Assembly: GCF_900582195.1 (NCBI RefSeq) | Contig: NZ_UTHA01000174.1 | Span: forward strand, 38,615-102,614 | Reading direction: 5' to 3' | From: Pseudomonas viridiflava | Lineage (GTDB): Bacteria; Pseudomonadota; Gammaproteobacteria; Pseudomonadales; Pseudomonadaceae | Length of the DNA stretch: 64,000 nt | Shown: piece after piece, positions 56,902-64,000 of the stretch | How positions within the stretch are numbered: position 1 is the stretch's first letter | Layout: each line of letters opens with the position of its first letter | The notes under the pieces: generated by a model | Told to the model about the DNA's origin: nothing | Seen by the model: only the letters and a program-made list of their open reading frames with translations | The model's database searches: none | Program-made: the position numbers and the translations under genes

Positions 56902-59900
56902 ATGTTCGAACGCCTGATCCAGTTTGCCATCGAGCAGCGCATCATCGTCCTGCTCGCCGTTCTGCTCATGGCCGGCCTCGGCATTGCCAGTTATCAAAAA
57001 CTGCCGATCGACGCCGTGCCGGACATCACCAACGTCCAGGTGCAAATCAACACCGGCGCCGCCGGGTTTTCGCCGCTGGAAACCGAGCAGCGCATCACCT
57101 TTCCAATAGAAACCGCCATGGCTGGTTTGCCGGCACTCGAGCAGACCCGTTCGCTGTCGCGCTCCGGCCTGTCGCAAGTGACAGTGATCTTCAAGGACGG
57201 CACCGACCTGTTCTTCGCCCGACAATTGGTCAACGAGCGTTTGCAGATCGCCAAGGAGCAATTGCCCGAAGGTGCAGAGGCGGTGATGGGGCCGATTTCC
57301 ACCGGCCTCGGCGAGATCTTTTTGTGGACGGTTGAGGCGAAGGAGGGCGCGCTCAAGGACGACGGCACAGCCTACACGCCGACCGACCTGCGGGTGATCC
57401 AGGACTGGATCATCAAGCCGCAACTGCGCAACGTGCCCGGTGTCGCCGAGATCAACACCATCGGCGGTTTTGCCAAGGAGTATCAGATTGCGCCGGACCC
57501 GAAACGCCTGGCCGCGTACAAGCTGACCCTCACCGATCTGGTCACCGCGCTGGAGCGCAACAACGCCAACGTCGGCGCCGGTTACATCGAACGCAGCGGC
57601 GAGCAATTGCTGATCCGCGCGCCGGGGCAAGTGGCGAACACTGAGGACATCGCCAACATCGTCATGGCCAATGTCGACGGCACGCCGATCCGCGTGAAGA
57701 ACGTAGCAACAGTCGAAATCGGCCGCGAATTGCGCAGCGGCGCAGCCACGGAAAACGGGCGGGAAGTGGTGCTCGGCACCGTGTTCATGTTGATCGGCGA
57801 GAACAGCCGCACGGTCTCGCAAGCGGTCGCCAGCAAGCTCGAACAGATCAACAAATCCCTGCCGCAAGGCGTGATCGCCGTGCCGGTGTACGACCGCACG
57901 CACCTGGTCGACAAAGCCATCGCCACGGTGAAAAAGAACCTCATCGAAGGCGCGATTCTGGTGATCGCGATTCTGTTCCTGTTCCTCGGCAACATCCGCG
58001 CGGCGCTGATTACCGCGATGGTGATTCCGCTGTCGATGCTGTTCACCTTCACCGGCATGTTCAGCAACAAGGTCAGCGCCAACCTGATGAGCCTCGGCGC
58101 GCTGGACTTCGGCATCATCGTCGACGGCGCGGTAGTGATCGTCGAAAACACCCTGCGTCGTCTGGCTCATGCGCAGCAGCATCATGGGCGTTTGTTGACC
58201 CGTGCCGAGCGTTTCAAGGAAGTTTTTGCGGCGGCGAAAGAGGCGCGGCGACCGCTGATTTTCGGCCAGTTGATCATCATGGTCGTGTACCTGCCGATCT
58301 TCGCCTTGAGCGGTGTCGAAGGGAAAATGTTTCACCCGATGGCGTTCACCGTGGTCATCGCTTTGCTTGGCGCGATGCTGTTGTCGGTGACCTTTGTGCC
58401 GGCGGCGATTGCGTTGTTCGTCACGGGCAAGGTCAAGGAAGAAGAGGGCGCGGTGATGCGTGGTGCGCGTCGTGTTTACGCGCCGGCGCTGGCCTGGGTC
58501 ATGTCCCATCGCGCAATCGCAGTGGGCGCGGCGTTGGGTGTGATTGTCCTTAGTGGTGTGCTCACAAGCCGCATGGGCAGCGAGTTTGTTCCTAGCCTGA
58601 GCGAAGGGGATTTTGCCTTGCAAGCGCTGCGCGTGCCGGGCACCAGCCTGACGCAATCGGTGGATATGCAGCAGCGTTTGGAGACGTTGATTCTGGCGAA
58701 GGTGCCGGAAGTCGAGCGCGTCTTTGCCCGTACCGGCACCGCTGAAATCGCGTCCGATCCGATGCCGCCGAATATCTCCGACAGCTATGTGATGCTCAAG
58801 CCGAAAGAGCAATGGCCGGATCCGGACAAGTCCCGTGAAACCTTGATGGCCGAACTGCAAGCCGCCGCTGCGACGCTGCCGGGCAGCAACTATGAACTGT
58901 CGCAGCCGATTCAATTGCGCTTCAACGAACTGATTTCCGGGGTGCGTAGCGATGTTGCGGTGAAGGTGTTTGGCGATGACATGGACGTGCTCAATGCCAC
59001 GGCGACGAAGATTGCCGCAGCGATGCAGAAGGTCAACGGTGCCTCTGAGGTGAAGGTCGAGCAAACCACCGGGTTGCCAGTGCTGACCATCAACATTGAT
59101 CGCGACAAGGCTGCGCGTTATGGCCTCAACGTCGGTGATGTGCAGGACACAATCGCTGTGGCGGTGGGTGGACGTCAGGCCGGGACGTTGTATGAGGGCG
59201 ACCGGCGTTTCGACATGGTCGTGCGCTTGTCCGATGCCATGCGCAAGGATATCGACGGCTTGGCGGCGCTGCTGATTCCGGTGCCGGCGCCTTTGAATGG
59301 AGCGGCGAATCAGATCGGCTTCATCGCGCTGCAAGACGTCGCCAGCCTCGACCTGGTGCTCGGGCCGAATCAGGTCAGCCGCGAAAACGGCAAACGACTG
59401 GTGATCGTCAGCGCCAACGTGCGCGGGCGTGATATCGGCTCGTTTGTCAGCGAGGCCGGTGAGGTGATCGAGCGTGACGTGCAGGTCCCGGCCGGTTACT
59501 GGACCAGTTGGGGCGGACAGTTCGAGCAGCTGCAATCGGCGGCCAAGCGCTTGCAGATTGTCGTGCCAGTGGCATTGCTGCTGGTGTTCGGTTTGCTGTT
59601 CATGATGTTCAACAATCTCAAGGACGGCTTGCTGGTGTTTACCGGGATTCCGTTTGCCTTGACTGGTGGGGTCATGGCGCTGTGGTTGCGGGATATCCCG
59701 CTGTCGATTTCGGCGGGGGTCGGGTTTATCGCGTTGTCCGGTGTGGCGGTGTTGAACGGCTTGGTGATGATTGCGTTTATTCGTAATTTGCGCGTGGAGG
59801 GGCGGTCGCTGTCCGATGCCATTCACGAGGGTGCGCTGACGCGTTTGCGGCCGGTGTTGATGACGGCGTTAGTGGCGTCGCTGGGGTTTATTCCGATGGC

Positions 59901-60054
59901 CCTCGCAACCGGCACCGGCGCTGAAGTGCAGCGGCCACTGGCAACCGTGGTGATCGGCGGGATTCTGTCTTCCACGATCCTCACGCTGCTGATCCTGCCC
60001 GCCCTCTACCAACTCGCCCATCGTCGGAGCGAAGACGCCGTTCCATCTGAGTAG
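56902..60054 (+). CDS. czcA: CzcA heavy-metal RND pump
   Basis: 1050 aa, 12 membrane helices, two large periplasmic loops. The heavy-metal RND hallmark DFGIIVDGAVVIVEN (from about 402) contains the intramembrane aspartates of the proton relay and fits the divalent Zn/Co/Cd class, not the monovalent Cu/Ag class. Also seen: RIIVLLAVLLMAGLGIASY (TM1) and GVAVLNGLVMIAFIRNL (TM11 region). The ATG (MFERLIQFAIEQ) is the conserved family start, 14 bases after czcB. A REPIN follows. Confidence 0.95.
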   Translation: MFERLIQFAIEQRIIVLLAVLLMAGLGIASYQKLPIDAVPDITNVQVQINTGAAGFSPLETEQRITFPIETAMAGLPALEQTRSLSRSGLSQVTVIFKDGTDLFFARQLVNERLQIAKEQLPEGAEAVMGPISTGLGEIFLWTVEAKEGALKDDGTAYTPTDLRVIQDWIIKPQLRNVPGVAEINTIGGFAKEYQIAPDPKRLAAYKLTLTDLVTALERNNANVGAGYIERSGEQLLIRAPGQVANTEDIANIVMANVDGTPIRVKNVATVEIGRELRSGAATENGREVVLGTVFMLIGENSRTVSQAVASKLEQINKSLPQGVIAVPVYDRTHLVDKAIATVKKNLIEGAILVIAILFLFLGNIRAALITAMVIPLSMLFTFTGMFSNKVSANLMSLGALDFGIIVDGAVVIVENTLRRLAHAQQHHGRLLTRAERFKEVFAAAKEARRPLIFGQLIIMVVYLPIFALSGVEGKMFHPMAFTVVIALLGAMLLSVTFVPAAIALFVTGKVKEEEGAVMRGARRVYAPALAWVMSHRAIAVGAALGVIVLSGVLTSRMGSEFVPSLSEGDFALQALRVPGTSLTQSVDMQQRLETLILAKVPEVERVFARTGTAEIASDPMPPNISDSYVMLKPKEQWPDPDKSRETLMAELQAAAATLPGSNYELSQPIQLRFNELISGVRSDVAVKVFGDDMDVLNATATKIAAAMQKVNGASEVKVEQTTGLPVLTINIDRDKAARYGLNVGDVQDTIAVAVGGRQAGTLYEGDRRFDMVVRLSDAMRKDIDGLAALLIPVPAPLNGAANQIGFIALQDVASLDLVLGPNQVSRENGKRLVIVSANVRGRDIGSFVSEAGEVIERDVQVPAGYWTSWGGQFEQLQSAAKRLQIVVPVALLLVFGLLFMMFNNLKDGLLVFTGIPFALTGGVMALWLRDIPLSISAGVGFIALSGVAVLNGLVMIAFIRNLRVEGRSLSDAIHEGALTRLRPVLMTALVASLGFIPMALATGTGAEVQRPLATVVIGGILSSTILTLLILPALYQLAHRRSEDAVPSE

Positions 60055-60065
60055 TTAATCCCTCC

Positions 60066-60155
60066 TGTGGGAGCGAGCTTGCTCGCGAAGGCGGCGTGTC
60101 ATTCAACTAATCAGTCGACTGATACGGCCTCTTCGCGAGCAAGCTCGCTCCCACA
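60066..60155. repeat. REPIN
   Basis: Canonical inverted REP pair just after the czcA stop and before the ptrA-like upstream region. Confidence 0.92.
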
Positions 60156-60180
60156 AGGGTTCCGTGCACTGATCCGGCAC

Positions 60181-60208
60181 ATAACGGATATGTAATTTCC
60201 CCGCCACC
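60181..60208 (+). promoter_or_regulatory. Candidate CzcR-type box upstream of the ptrA-like gene
   Basis: ATAACGGATATGTAAT start and CACC end; 22 of 28 bases identical to the element ahead of czcC and at nearly the same distance from the start codon. Confidence 0.6.
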
Positions 60209-60268
60209 GTCACGAAAGGTGCGCCTTGTTACCTTGATCCCGTCAGCTACTTAAACGAGGAATCAACG

Positions 60269-60472
60269 ATGAAACTTGCCCAACTCAGTACTTTTGCAGC
60301 CGCTTTGGCGATCTCTTCCGTGGCGTTGGCCGAAGGCGGTGGCGACCGTACTTTCGAGCGGATGATGACCAGCAACGACCGCTCCATGGAGCTGTTCGTC
60401 ACTAAGGAAAAAGCTACCGACAACCCGGTGGTCGTCAACGACAAGAAAGACGACAAAACCCGCGATCTGTAA
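60269..60472 (+). CDS. PtrA-type small periplasmic protein
   Basis: 67 aa. Signal peptide (about 1-21, ending SVALA), then the PtrA N-terminal motif EGGGDRTFERMM followed by a charged, lysine/aspartate-rich tail. PtrA of P. aeruginosa is a small metal-induced (copper) periplasmic protein linked to type III secretion repression and copper tolerance. This copy probably serves metal tolerance, given its position after czcCBA and the shared upstream element. GAGGA precedes the ATG. A terminator follows. Confidence 0.82.
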   Translation: MKLAQLSTFAAALAISSVALAEGGGDRTFERMMTSNDRSMELFVTKEKATDNPVVVNDKKDDKTRDL

Positions 60473-60487
60473 GTCTGCTGCTTTTAT

Positions 60488-60525
60488 AAAAGCCTGTCAT
60501 CGCGCATCGATGCCGGGCTTTTTTT
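60488..60525 (+). terminator. Rho-independent terminator between the two PtrA-type genes
   Basis: Bipartite stem AAAGCC/GGGCTTT with inner CATCG/CGATG, followed by a run of T. It suggests partial read-through or separate regulation of the second gene. Confidence 0.85.
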
Positions 60526-60550
60526 AAGCCTGAACGGGAAGGAAATGGAC

Positions 60551-60883
60551 ATGAAAGTACTCAAGTTGATCGCATTCGCCGCTGTCATGGCGATGTCGGT
60601 GAATGTGCTGGCCGAAGGCGGTGGTGACCGCACTTTTGAACGCGCGCTCAGCGCCAACAGCAAAGCCATGGAACAGTACGCCGCCAACCAGGGCAAAGCG
60701 CCGCCGGTGGTGAAGGATTACGAATACGGAATGAAGCTGGACGTGGTCAAGGTAGTAAGCGTGGTGAAGCCGCAGGCGGCGTGCAATGTCGTGCCCACCG
60801 CGATGACCTACGAGGATTCCAAAGGCCAGCTCAACACCATCAAGTACAGCGTGATGGGCGTGTGTCGGAACGGTGGGAGCTGA
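60551..60883 (+). CDS. DUF2790 protein with a PtrA-type N-terminus
   Basis: 110 aa. Signal peptide (about 1-20, ending VNVLA), the same EGGGDRTFERAL motif as the preceding gene, then a DUF2790 domain: DYEYGMKLDVVKVVS, CNVVPTAMTYEDSKG and YSVMGVC with two cysteines that may pair. DUF2790 proteins are small exported proteins in pseudomonads, often near metal or copper genes; function unknown. The ATG eight bases after GGAAGG is preferred over one two codons upstream. The shared N-terminus shows the two genes are paralogous in that segment. Confidence 0.82.
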   Translation: MKVLKLIAFAAVMAMSVNVLAEGGGDRTFERALSANSKAMEQYAANQGKAPPVVKDYEYGMKLDVVKVVSVVKPQAACNVVPTAMTYEDSKGQLNTIKYSVMGVCRNGGS

Positions 60884-60940
60884 ATCTACGAGGGCCGATG
60901 TTCAGTATGACGATGCGTATTTCAATTCGTGATGTTTAAA

Positions 60941-61254
60941 GGTTGTGTGGGTAGTGCGGAAGCTTCCCACAATGTTTTCAGGTTGTCCGTCGGACGCCAG
61001 CTCTCTAGCCTGTGTGGGTCGCTGCCAAATCAGCGATCGGGATTGGAACCCCGGAGAACGTGTCAGCGCCAAAGCGTCTTTCATGACGTATGCTTGCCCA
61101 CCTTCATGGTGTGCAGTCTGTTATGGCGGCTGTGCGCGGGAGACTTTCGAGTCTGCCGGGTTTCTCCGTTCCCCGGGTTCCAACCTGCGTACAGCTGCCA
61201 CCCCTTCGCGTGGAACCGAATGGATCAGCTTCAACGTTATGAAGGAGAAATATC
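60941..61254 (+). promoter_or_regulatory. Structured leader upstream of the DUF6124 gene (candidate cis-acting RNA)
   Basis: The 371-base gap contains several stem-loops: TCGCTG-CCAAAT-CAGCGA (61019-61036), AGACT-TTCG-AGTCT with a UUCG tetraloop (61141-61154), and a long-range pairing between GATTGGAACCCCGGAGAACG (61041-61060) and its near complement at 61167-61185. The region is open in some frames but has no ribosome site or protein similarity that I recognise. It reads as an RNA element rather than a gene. Confidence 0.5.
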
Positions 61255-61635
61255 ATGAAAAAGCCAACACCCAATCCCCCCGAAACAGACGCCATCCCCG
61301 ACGCCAACTCAACATCCCCTTACGCCTCCGACGACACCCGAAAACTCCATGAAGCCGCCGACCGCGCCCTCGATTTCTACCTCAAACCGTCGGCCGCCAT
61401 CATGTCCGCACCGTACATCCCCAACCAGATGTTCCTGGTCAATCCCAAAGCCGACACCGAATCCTTGCTGGCCAACGCCAGCGAATCCCTGGCCTCGGCC
61501 ACGGTGATGCTCGGTGACTTCGCCGCGCTGTTGGGCGGTACCCATCGCAAGACTCTGCTGGGTATCGCGCAGGTCGTCATGCTTGGCGAACTGGCGGTGA
61601 ACAAGGCGCTAGATAACGTCGAGCCTGCAGCTTAG
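61255..61635 (+). CDS. DUF6124 family protein
   Basis: 126 aa, no signal peptide or membrane helix. It has the family layout known from pseudomonads: a proline-rich start (KPTPNPPETD), KLHEAADRALDFYLKP, MFLVNPKADTESLLANASES, then a helical C-terminus (about 80-122). Function unknown. These genes are common, often several per genome, in P. fluorescens-group strains. AAGGAG lies eight bases ahead of the ATG. It follows a 300-base leader with strong RNA structure. Confidence 0.8.
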   Translation: MKKPTPNPPETDAIPDANSTSPYASDDTRKLHEAADRALDFYLKPSAAIMSAPYIPNQMFLVNPKADTESLLANASESLASATVMLGDFAALLGGTHRKTLLGIAQVVMLGELAVNKALDNVEPAA

Positions 61636-61687
61636 CTATCAATGGCCGGGTTTTATCCGTTGTTTTTGCGTTGACCTCAAGATCCTG

Positions 61688-61849
61688 CCCCCTCACCCCA
61701 GCCCTCTCCCCCGAGGGGGCGAGGGGGAAAGGGAGCCGATTTTCAAGCCATTCAAAACCAGAGTACGCCTCGGTTTTTCAGGTCGATGTATCTTCAACAG
61801 CCGACTCGGTCAGTCCCCTCTACCTCTGGGAGAGGGCTAGGGTGAGGGC
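61688..61849. repeat. MITE-like repeat, copy C (about 162 bases)
   Basis: Same inverted ends (CCCTCACCCCAGCCCTCTCC; AGGGCTAGGGTGAGGG) and GGTTTTTCAGGTCGATGTA core as copies A and B but more diverged and shorter. It lies between the DUF6124 gene and oprD. Confidence 0.8.
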
Positions 61850-61892
61850 CGGGCCTGAACCTGGAATACATAACCACGGCAAAACGCAGCGC

Positions 61893-61918
61893 AAAAAAAA
61901 AGCGCCCCGAAGGACGCC
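61893..61918 (-). terminator. Rho-independent terminator of the OprD-family porin gene
   Basis: Minus strand GGCGTCC-TTC-GGGGCGC followed by nine T. A second hairpin with arms ATTCACCT/AGGTGAAT (61924-61966) lies between it and the stop codon. Confidence 0.8.
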
Positions 61919-61983
61919 AAAAGATTCACCTCTTACCAAAGGAGCAAGGAGCTTCTAAAGGTGAATTTGCATCAACCGCGCAA

Positions 61984-63309
61984 TCAAAGAATCGCCAACG
62001 GATACTCGACAATCACCCGCACTTCATCCAGATCCGACTCGAACGCCGTGGCGCGGGTTGTGGCTTGGCGCAAGCGCAGTGACAGGTCTTTCATCGAACC
62101 GCTTTGCACTACGTATTTGACTTCGATATCGCGCTCCCAACGTTTCTGATCGGTCAGCGGATTGCCCTCGGCATCGCGGCGCATATACACGGCGTTAGCG
62201 TTGGAATAATCAGCGTCGGTGCCGCGTGCGTAACGGGTCATGAACGACAGGCCGGGTACGCCGTAAGTGCTCATGTCGAGGTCATAGCGCACCATCCACG
62301 AGCGTTCTTTCGGCGAGTTGAAGTCGCTGTACTGGATCGAGTTGTCGAGGAAGATCGAATCGGACTGGCGCAGGTAATCGAAGTCGTCATTACCGTTGTT
62401 GCGCTGGTGGGAGAGGGCGACCGAGTGGGCACCAAGTTTGACGCCGACGCGACCGCTCCAGATGTTGTTGTCGAATTCGCCGAGCAGTTGTTTGCCCTCA
62501 TCGACGGCCTTGTAATAGTTCAGACCACCGAACAGCGACAGGTCATCGGACAGCGGATAGGTCCAGGCCGTGCCTGCGTAGTACTGATTCCACGCATCCT
62601 TCAGACGGCTGGAGTACAGGCTGAAACTGAGATTTTTGTTCAGCACATAATCGCCGCCGCCGTAAGCGATCCACGGCGAGTTGACCGGGCCTGCGTAGAA
62701 CGTCGCGAAGTTCTCGCGCATGTCGCTGGACACTGGTTGGCTCATCGCGTGCAATCGACCGCCCTGCACCGACAGACCTTCAATACTGGTGTTGCTCGCC
62801 GTCACCCCGCGAAAGCTCTCCGGCAACAAGCGCGAGTCACCCGCCGCCACTACCGGATTGGCCGGGAACACATCGCCAATCCTCACCACCGTATCAAACG
62901 CCCGAATTTTCGCGGCGCCGCCGACCTTGGTGTATTCGTCCCGCGCCTCGCCGTCACTGTTGACCGGCAACACATCAAACGAACTGCGCCCACCGTTGCG
63001 CCCGTCACCGGTATCGAGTTTCAGACCAATCATCGCAAATGCATCGACACCGACCCCGACGGTGCCCTGGGTGAAACCGGATTCGAACTTGCTGATCACG
63101 GCATGCGCCCAGGCCTCGGAATAACCGTTGCCGGTCGGGCTGGACTGGCCGTTGCGATGATCACGATTGAAGTAGAAGTTGCGGTTGAGCACCGTCAAGC
63201 TGCTGCCTTCGACAAAGCCTTCAGGCTTGTCTTCTGCAAACACCATGGACGGGCCGGCGCCGATCACCACCGCTAAAGCGGAAATCGACATTTTTGAATT
63301 GTTAACCAT
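61984..63309 (-). CDS. OprD-family outer-membrane porin
   Basis: 441 aa. Signal peptide (about 1-24, ending SMVFA), then an 18-strand OprD-type barrel: FVEGSSLTVLNRNFYFNRDH at the start, SEAWAHAVISKFESGFTQGT, LLPESFRGVTASNTSIEGL, and a C-terminal strand ending RVIVEYPLAIL. It allows uptake of small substrates; in this family often amino acids, peptides or aromatic acids, and here not determinable. AAGGAG lies six bases before the ATG, which settles the start. CzcR represses oprD in P. aeruginosa, so the nearby czc genes are worth noting, but no shared site is seen here. Confidence 0.92.
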   Translation of the reverse strand: MVNNSKMSISALAVVIGAGPSMVFAEDKPEGFVEGSSLTVLNRNFYFNRDHRNGQSSPTGNGYSEAWAHAVISKFESGFTQGTVGVGVDAFAMIGLKLDTGDGRNGGRSSFDVLPVNSDGEARDEYTKVGGAAKIRAFDTVVRIGDVFPANPVVAAGDSRLLPESFRGVTASNTSIEGLSVQGGRLHAMSQPVSSDMRENFATFYAGPVNSPWIAYGGGDYVLNKNLSFSLYSSRLKDAWNQYYAGTAWTYPLSDDLSLFGGLNYYKAVDEGKQLLGEFDNNIWSGRVGVKLGAHSVALSHQRNNGNDDFDYLRQSDSIFLDNSIQYSDFNSPKERSWMVRYDLDMSTYGVPGLSFMTRYARGTDADYSNANAVYMRRDAEGNPLTDQKRWERDIEVKYVVQSGSMKDLSLRLRQATTRATAFESDLDEVRVIVEYPLAIL

Positions 63310-63494
63310 CAAACACTCCTTGGGTTCGGCAGAACGGGAACGTGCGTCGGCGTGGGTTTTATTGTTCGGCGGGGCTGGGCCCGCCGGCATGGTCGCCGGG
63401 TCACATCGTTGCAAGCTGCGGATAACGCCAAGGTGATGAGGGAATTACAATTTCGTCATGTGGTTATATGGATTGAGTGAACGCCACACAAACC

Positions 63495-63584
63495 TGTGGG
63501 AGCGAGCTTGCTCGCGAAAGCAGAGTGTCAGCCAATCAAGATGTTGAAAGTGCCTACGCCATCGCGAGCAGGCTCACTCCCACA
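63495..63584. repeat. REPIN, followed by a short tandem repeat
   Basis: Inverted REP pair (right unit degenerate, ATCGCGAGCAGGCTCACTC). Just after it, GTCTGAGTGA is repeated two and a half times at 63588-63613. The remaining 185 bases up to the oprD start show no clear promoter. Confidence 0.88.
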
Positions 63585-63641
63585 GTAGTCTGAGTGAGTC
63601 TGAGTGAGTCTGATAGGTCGCATGAGTCCAGATGTGGCTTT

Positions 63642-63827
63642 TTATCGTTCGAAGGTATCCAGCAAATTGTGTGATAGAGATGCATCAAATTCTTCGGGAA
63701 GTGTGAGTTTGCCCTTCATGGCGCCGATCCGTTTTACACGGGTCTTCTTTAAGGTGATTTTGCCTTGGCGTTCTTCGCTTAACGCATCAAGGCCATTCAT
63801 CAATTCTGAATAAATATCCCGCTTCAT
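63642..63827 (-). CDS. Small antitoxin-like protein
   Basis: 61 aa: the N-terminal part RDIYSELMNGLDALSEERQGKI resembles the opening of HigA/NadS-type antitoxins, but the HTH that should follow is missing. Instead there is KGKLTLPEEFDASLSHNLL, like the C-terminus of Phd/AbrB-type antitoxins. It may be a fusion, a remnant, or an unrelated short protein. No toxin gene is seen on either side. The local sequence is more AT-rich than the flanks. The weak GGAG site is 13 bases ahead of the ATG. Confidence 0.45.
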   Translation of the reverse strand: MKRDIYSELMNGLDALSEERQGKITLKKTRVKRIGAMKGKLTLPEEFDASLSHNLLDTFER

Positions 63828-63951
63828 GGTTCGTGGATCTCCACTTGATAGGTGATCCTCAAATTTAACTACAAATATCTTCTACGGAATGTCAGCCGTT
63901 GCTCACGGGTTTGCAGGCAAATTCCTAAAAAGGGGAGAGTTTAGTAAGTCA

Positions 63952-63985
63952 AAAGATCGCAGCCTTCGGCAGCTCCTACAGACCG
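63952..63985. repeat. Single REP of a third subtype
   Basis: AAAGATCGCAGCCTTCGGCA GCTCCTACAG, a palindromic unit of a different pseudomonad REP class, near the right edge. The 173 bases right of the small ORF contain nothing else recognisable. Confidence 0.65.
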
Positions 63986-64000
63986 CATACCATCCCAATG

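Noticed and set aside
56794..59826. A 1010-codon open frame opposite czcA
   Set aside because: Antisense to the clearly conserved RND pump, with His/Arg/Gln-rich composition typical of a shadow frame.
60929..61352. Open frames of about 110-135 codons in the leader before DUF6124
   Set aside because: No ribosome site, cysteine/arginine-rich composition and strong stem-loops. One frame runs out of phase into the DUF6124 gene. A structured RNA explains the region better, though a short peptide cannot be excluded.
63588..63613. Short tandem GTCTGAGTGA repeat as a CRISPR-like array
   Set aside because: Only two and a half units of ten bases without spacers.

Overview
The window is Pseudomonas chromosome, most likely from the P. 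fluorescens group. The evidence is the gene content (liu leucine catabolism, CrcY sRNA, PtrA/DUF2790 small proteins, DUF6124, OprD porin), the GC-rich codon use, and at least twelve paired REP elements (REPINs) built on the core GTGGGAGCGAGCTTGCTCGC. There is no sign of a prophage, CRISPR array, integrase, insertion sequence, rRNA or tRNA.

Layout. 1-7.5 kb: leucine/isovalerate catabolism (liuC partial, liuB, liuA; divergent acyl-CoA synthetase; mvaB; liuR) with three LiuR-type operators. Inside this block, between the synthetase and mvaB, lies a Crc-sequestering sRNA of the CrcY/CrcZ family with a sigma-54 promoter. 7.6-10 kb: a LysR regulator divergent from an acyl-CoA dehydrogenase. 10-13.4 kb: a phosphate-binding-like/OmpA fusion, xthA and a GNAT acetyltransferase. 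13.4-18.8 kb: tamA-tamB. 19-32 kb: a chaperone-usher fimbrial locus with its regulators, all on the minus strand: a two-domain tip adhesin, a PvrS-like hybrid kinase, a PvrR-like EAL regulator, an RcsC-like kinase carrying the only HPt, an RcsB-like regulator, then major subunit, chaperone and usher. 32.2-37.1 kb: a MarR-controlled EmrAB-type tripartite efflux operon. 37.2-41.8 kb: lpxH-ppiB and glnS-cysS. 42.2-43.4 kb: an MFS transporter. 43.5-51.7 kb: a sigma-54 activator divergent from a six-gene ABC importer matching GlpSTPQUV (glycerol type). 51.9-60.1 kb: czcRS divergent from the czcCBA Zn/Co/Cd efflux genes. 60.2-60.9 kb: two small PtrA-type periplasmic proteins. 61.0-61.6 kb: a DUF6124 gene behind a structured leader. 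62-63.3 kb: an OprD-family porin. 63.6-64 kb: a small antitoxin-like ORF.

How the parts fit. Several regulatory circuits can be read from the DNA. LiuR-type palindromes sit at liuA and liuR. RcsB-box-like sites lie immediately upstream of three transcription units in the fimbrial/phosphorelay locus, which suggests that RcsB controls both the structural genes and its own relay. A 28-base element is shared by the czcC and ptrA-like upstream regions, which suggests one metal regulon. A sigma-54 promoter with an array of GTTCA repeats sits upstream of the ABC importer, and an A-rich Crc/Hfq-type motif lies at its first start codon. That links the importer in principle to the CrcY-type sRNA at 5.5-5.8 kb. 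The window has no obvious wholly new machine. The best leads are the RcsB-box set, the shared czc/ptrA element, the structured leader before DUF6124, and the asymmetric ATPase pair of the ABC importer.
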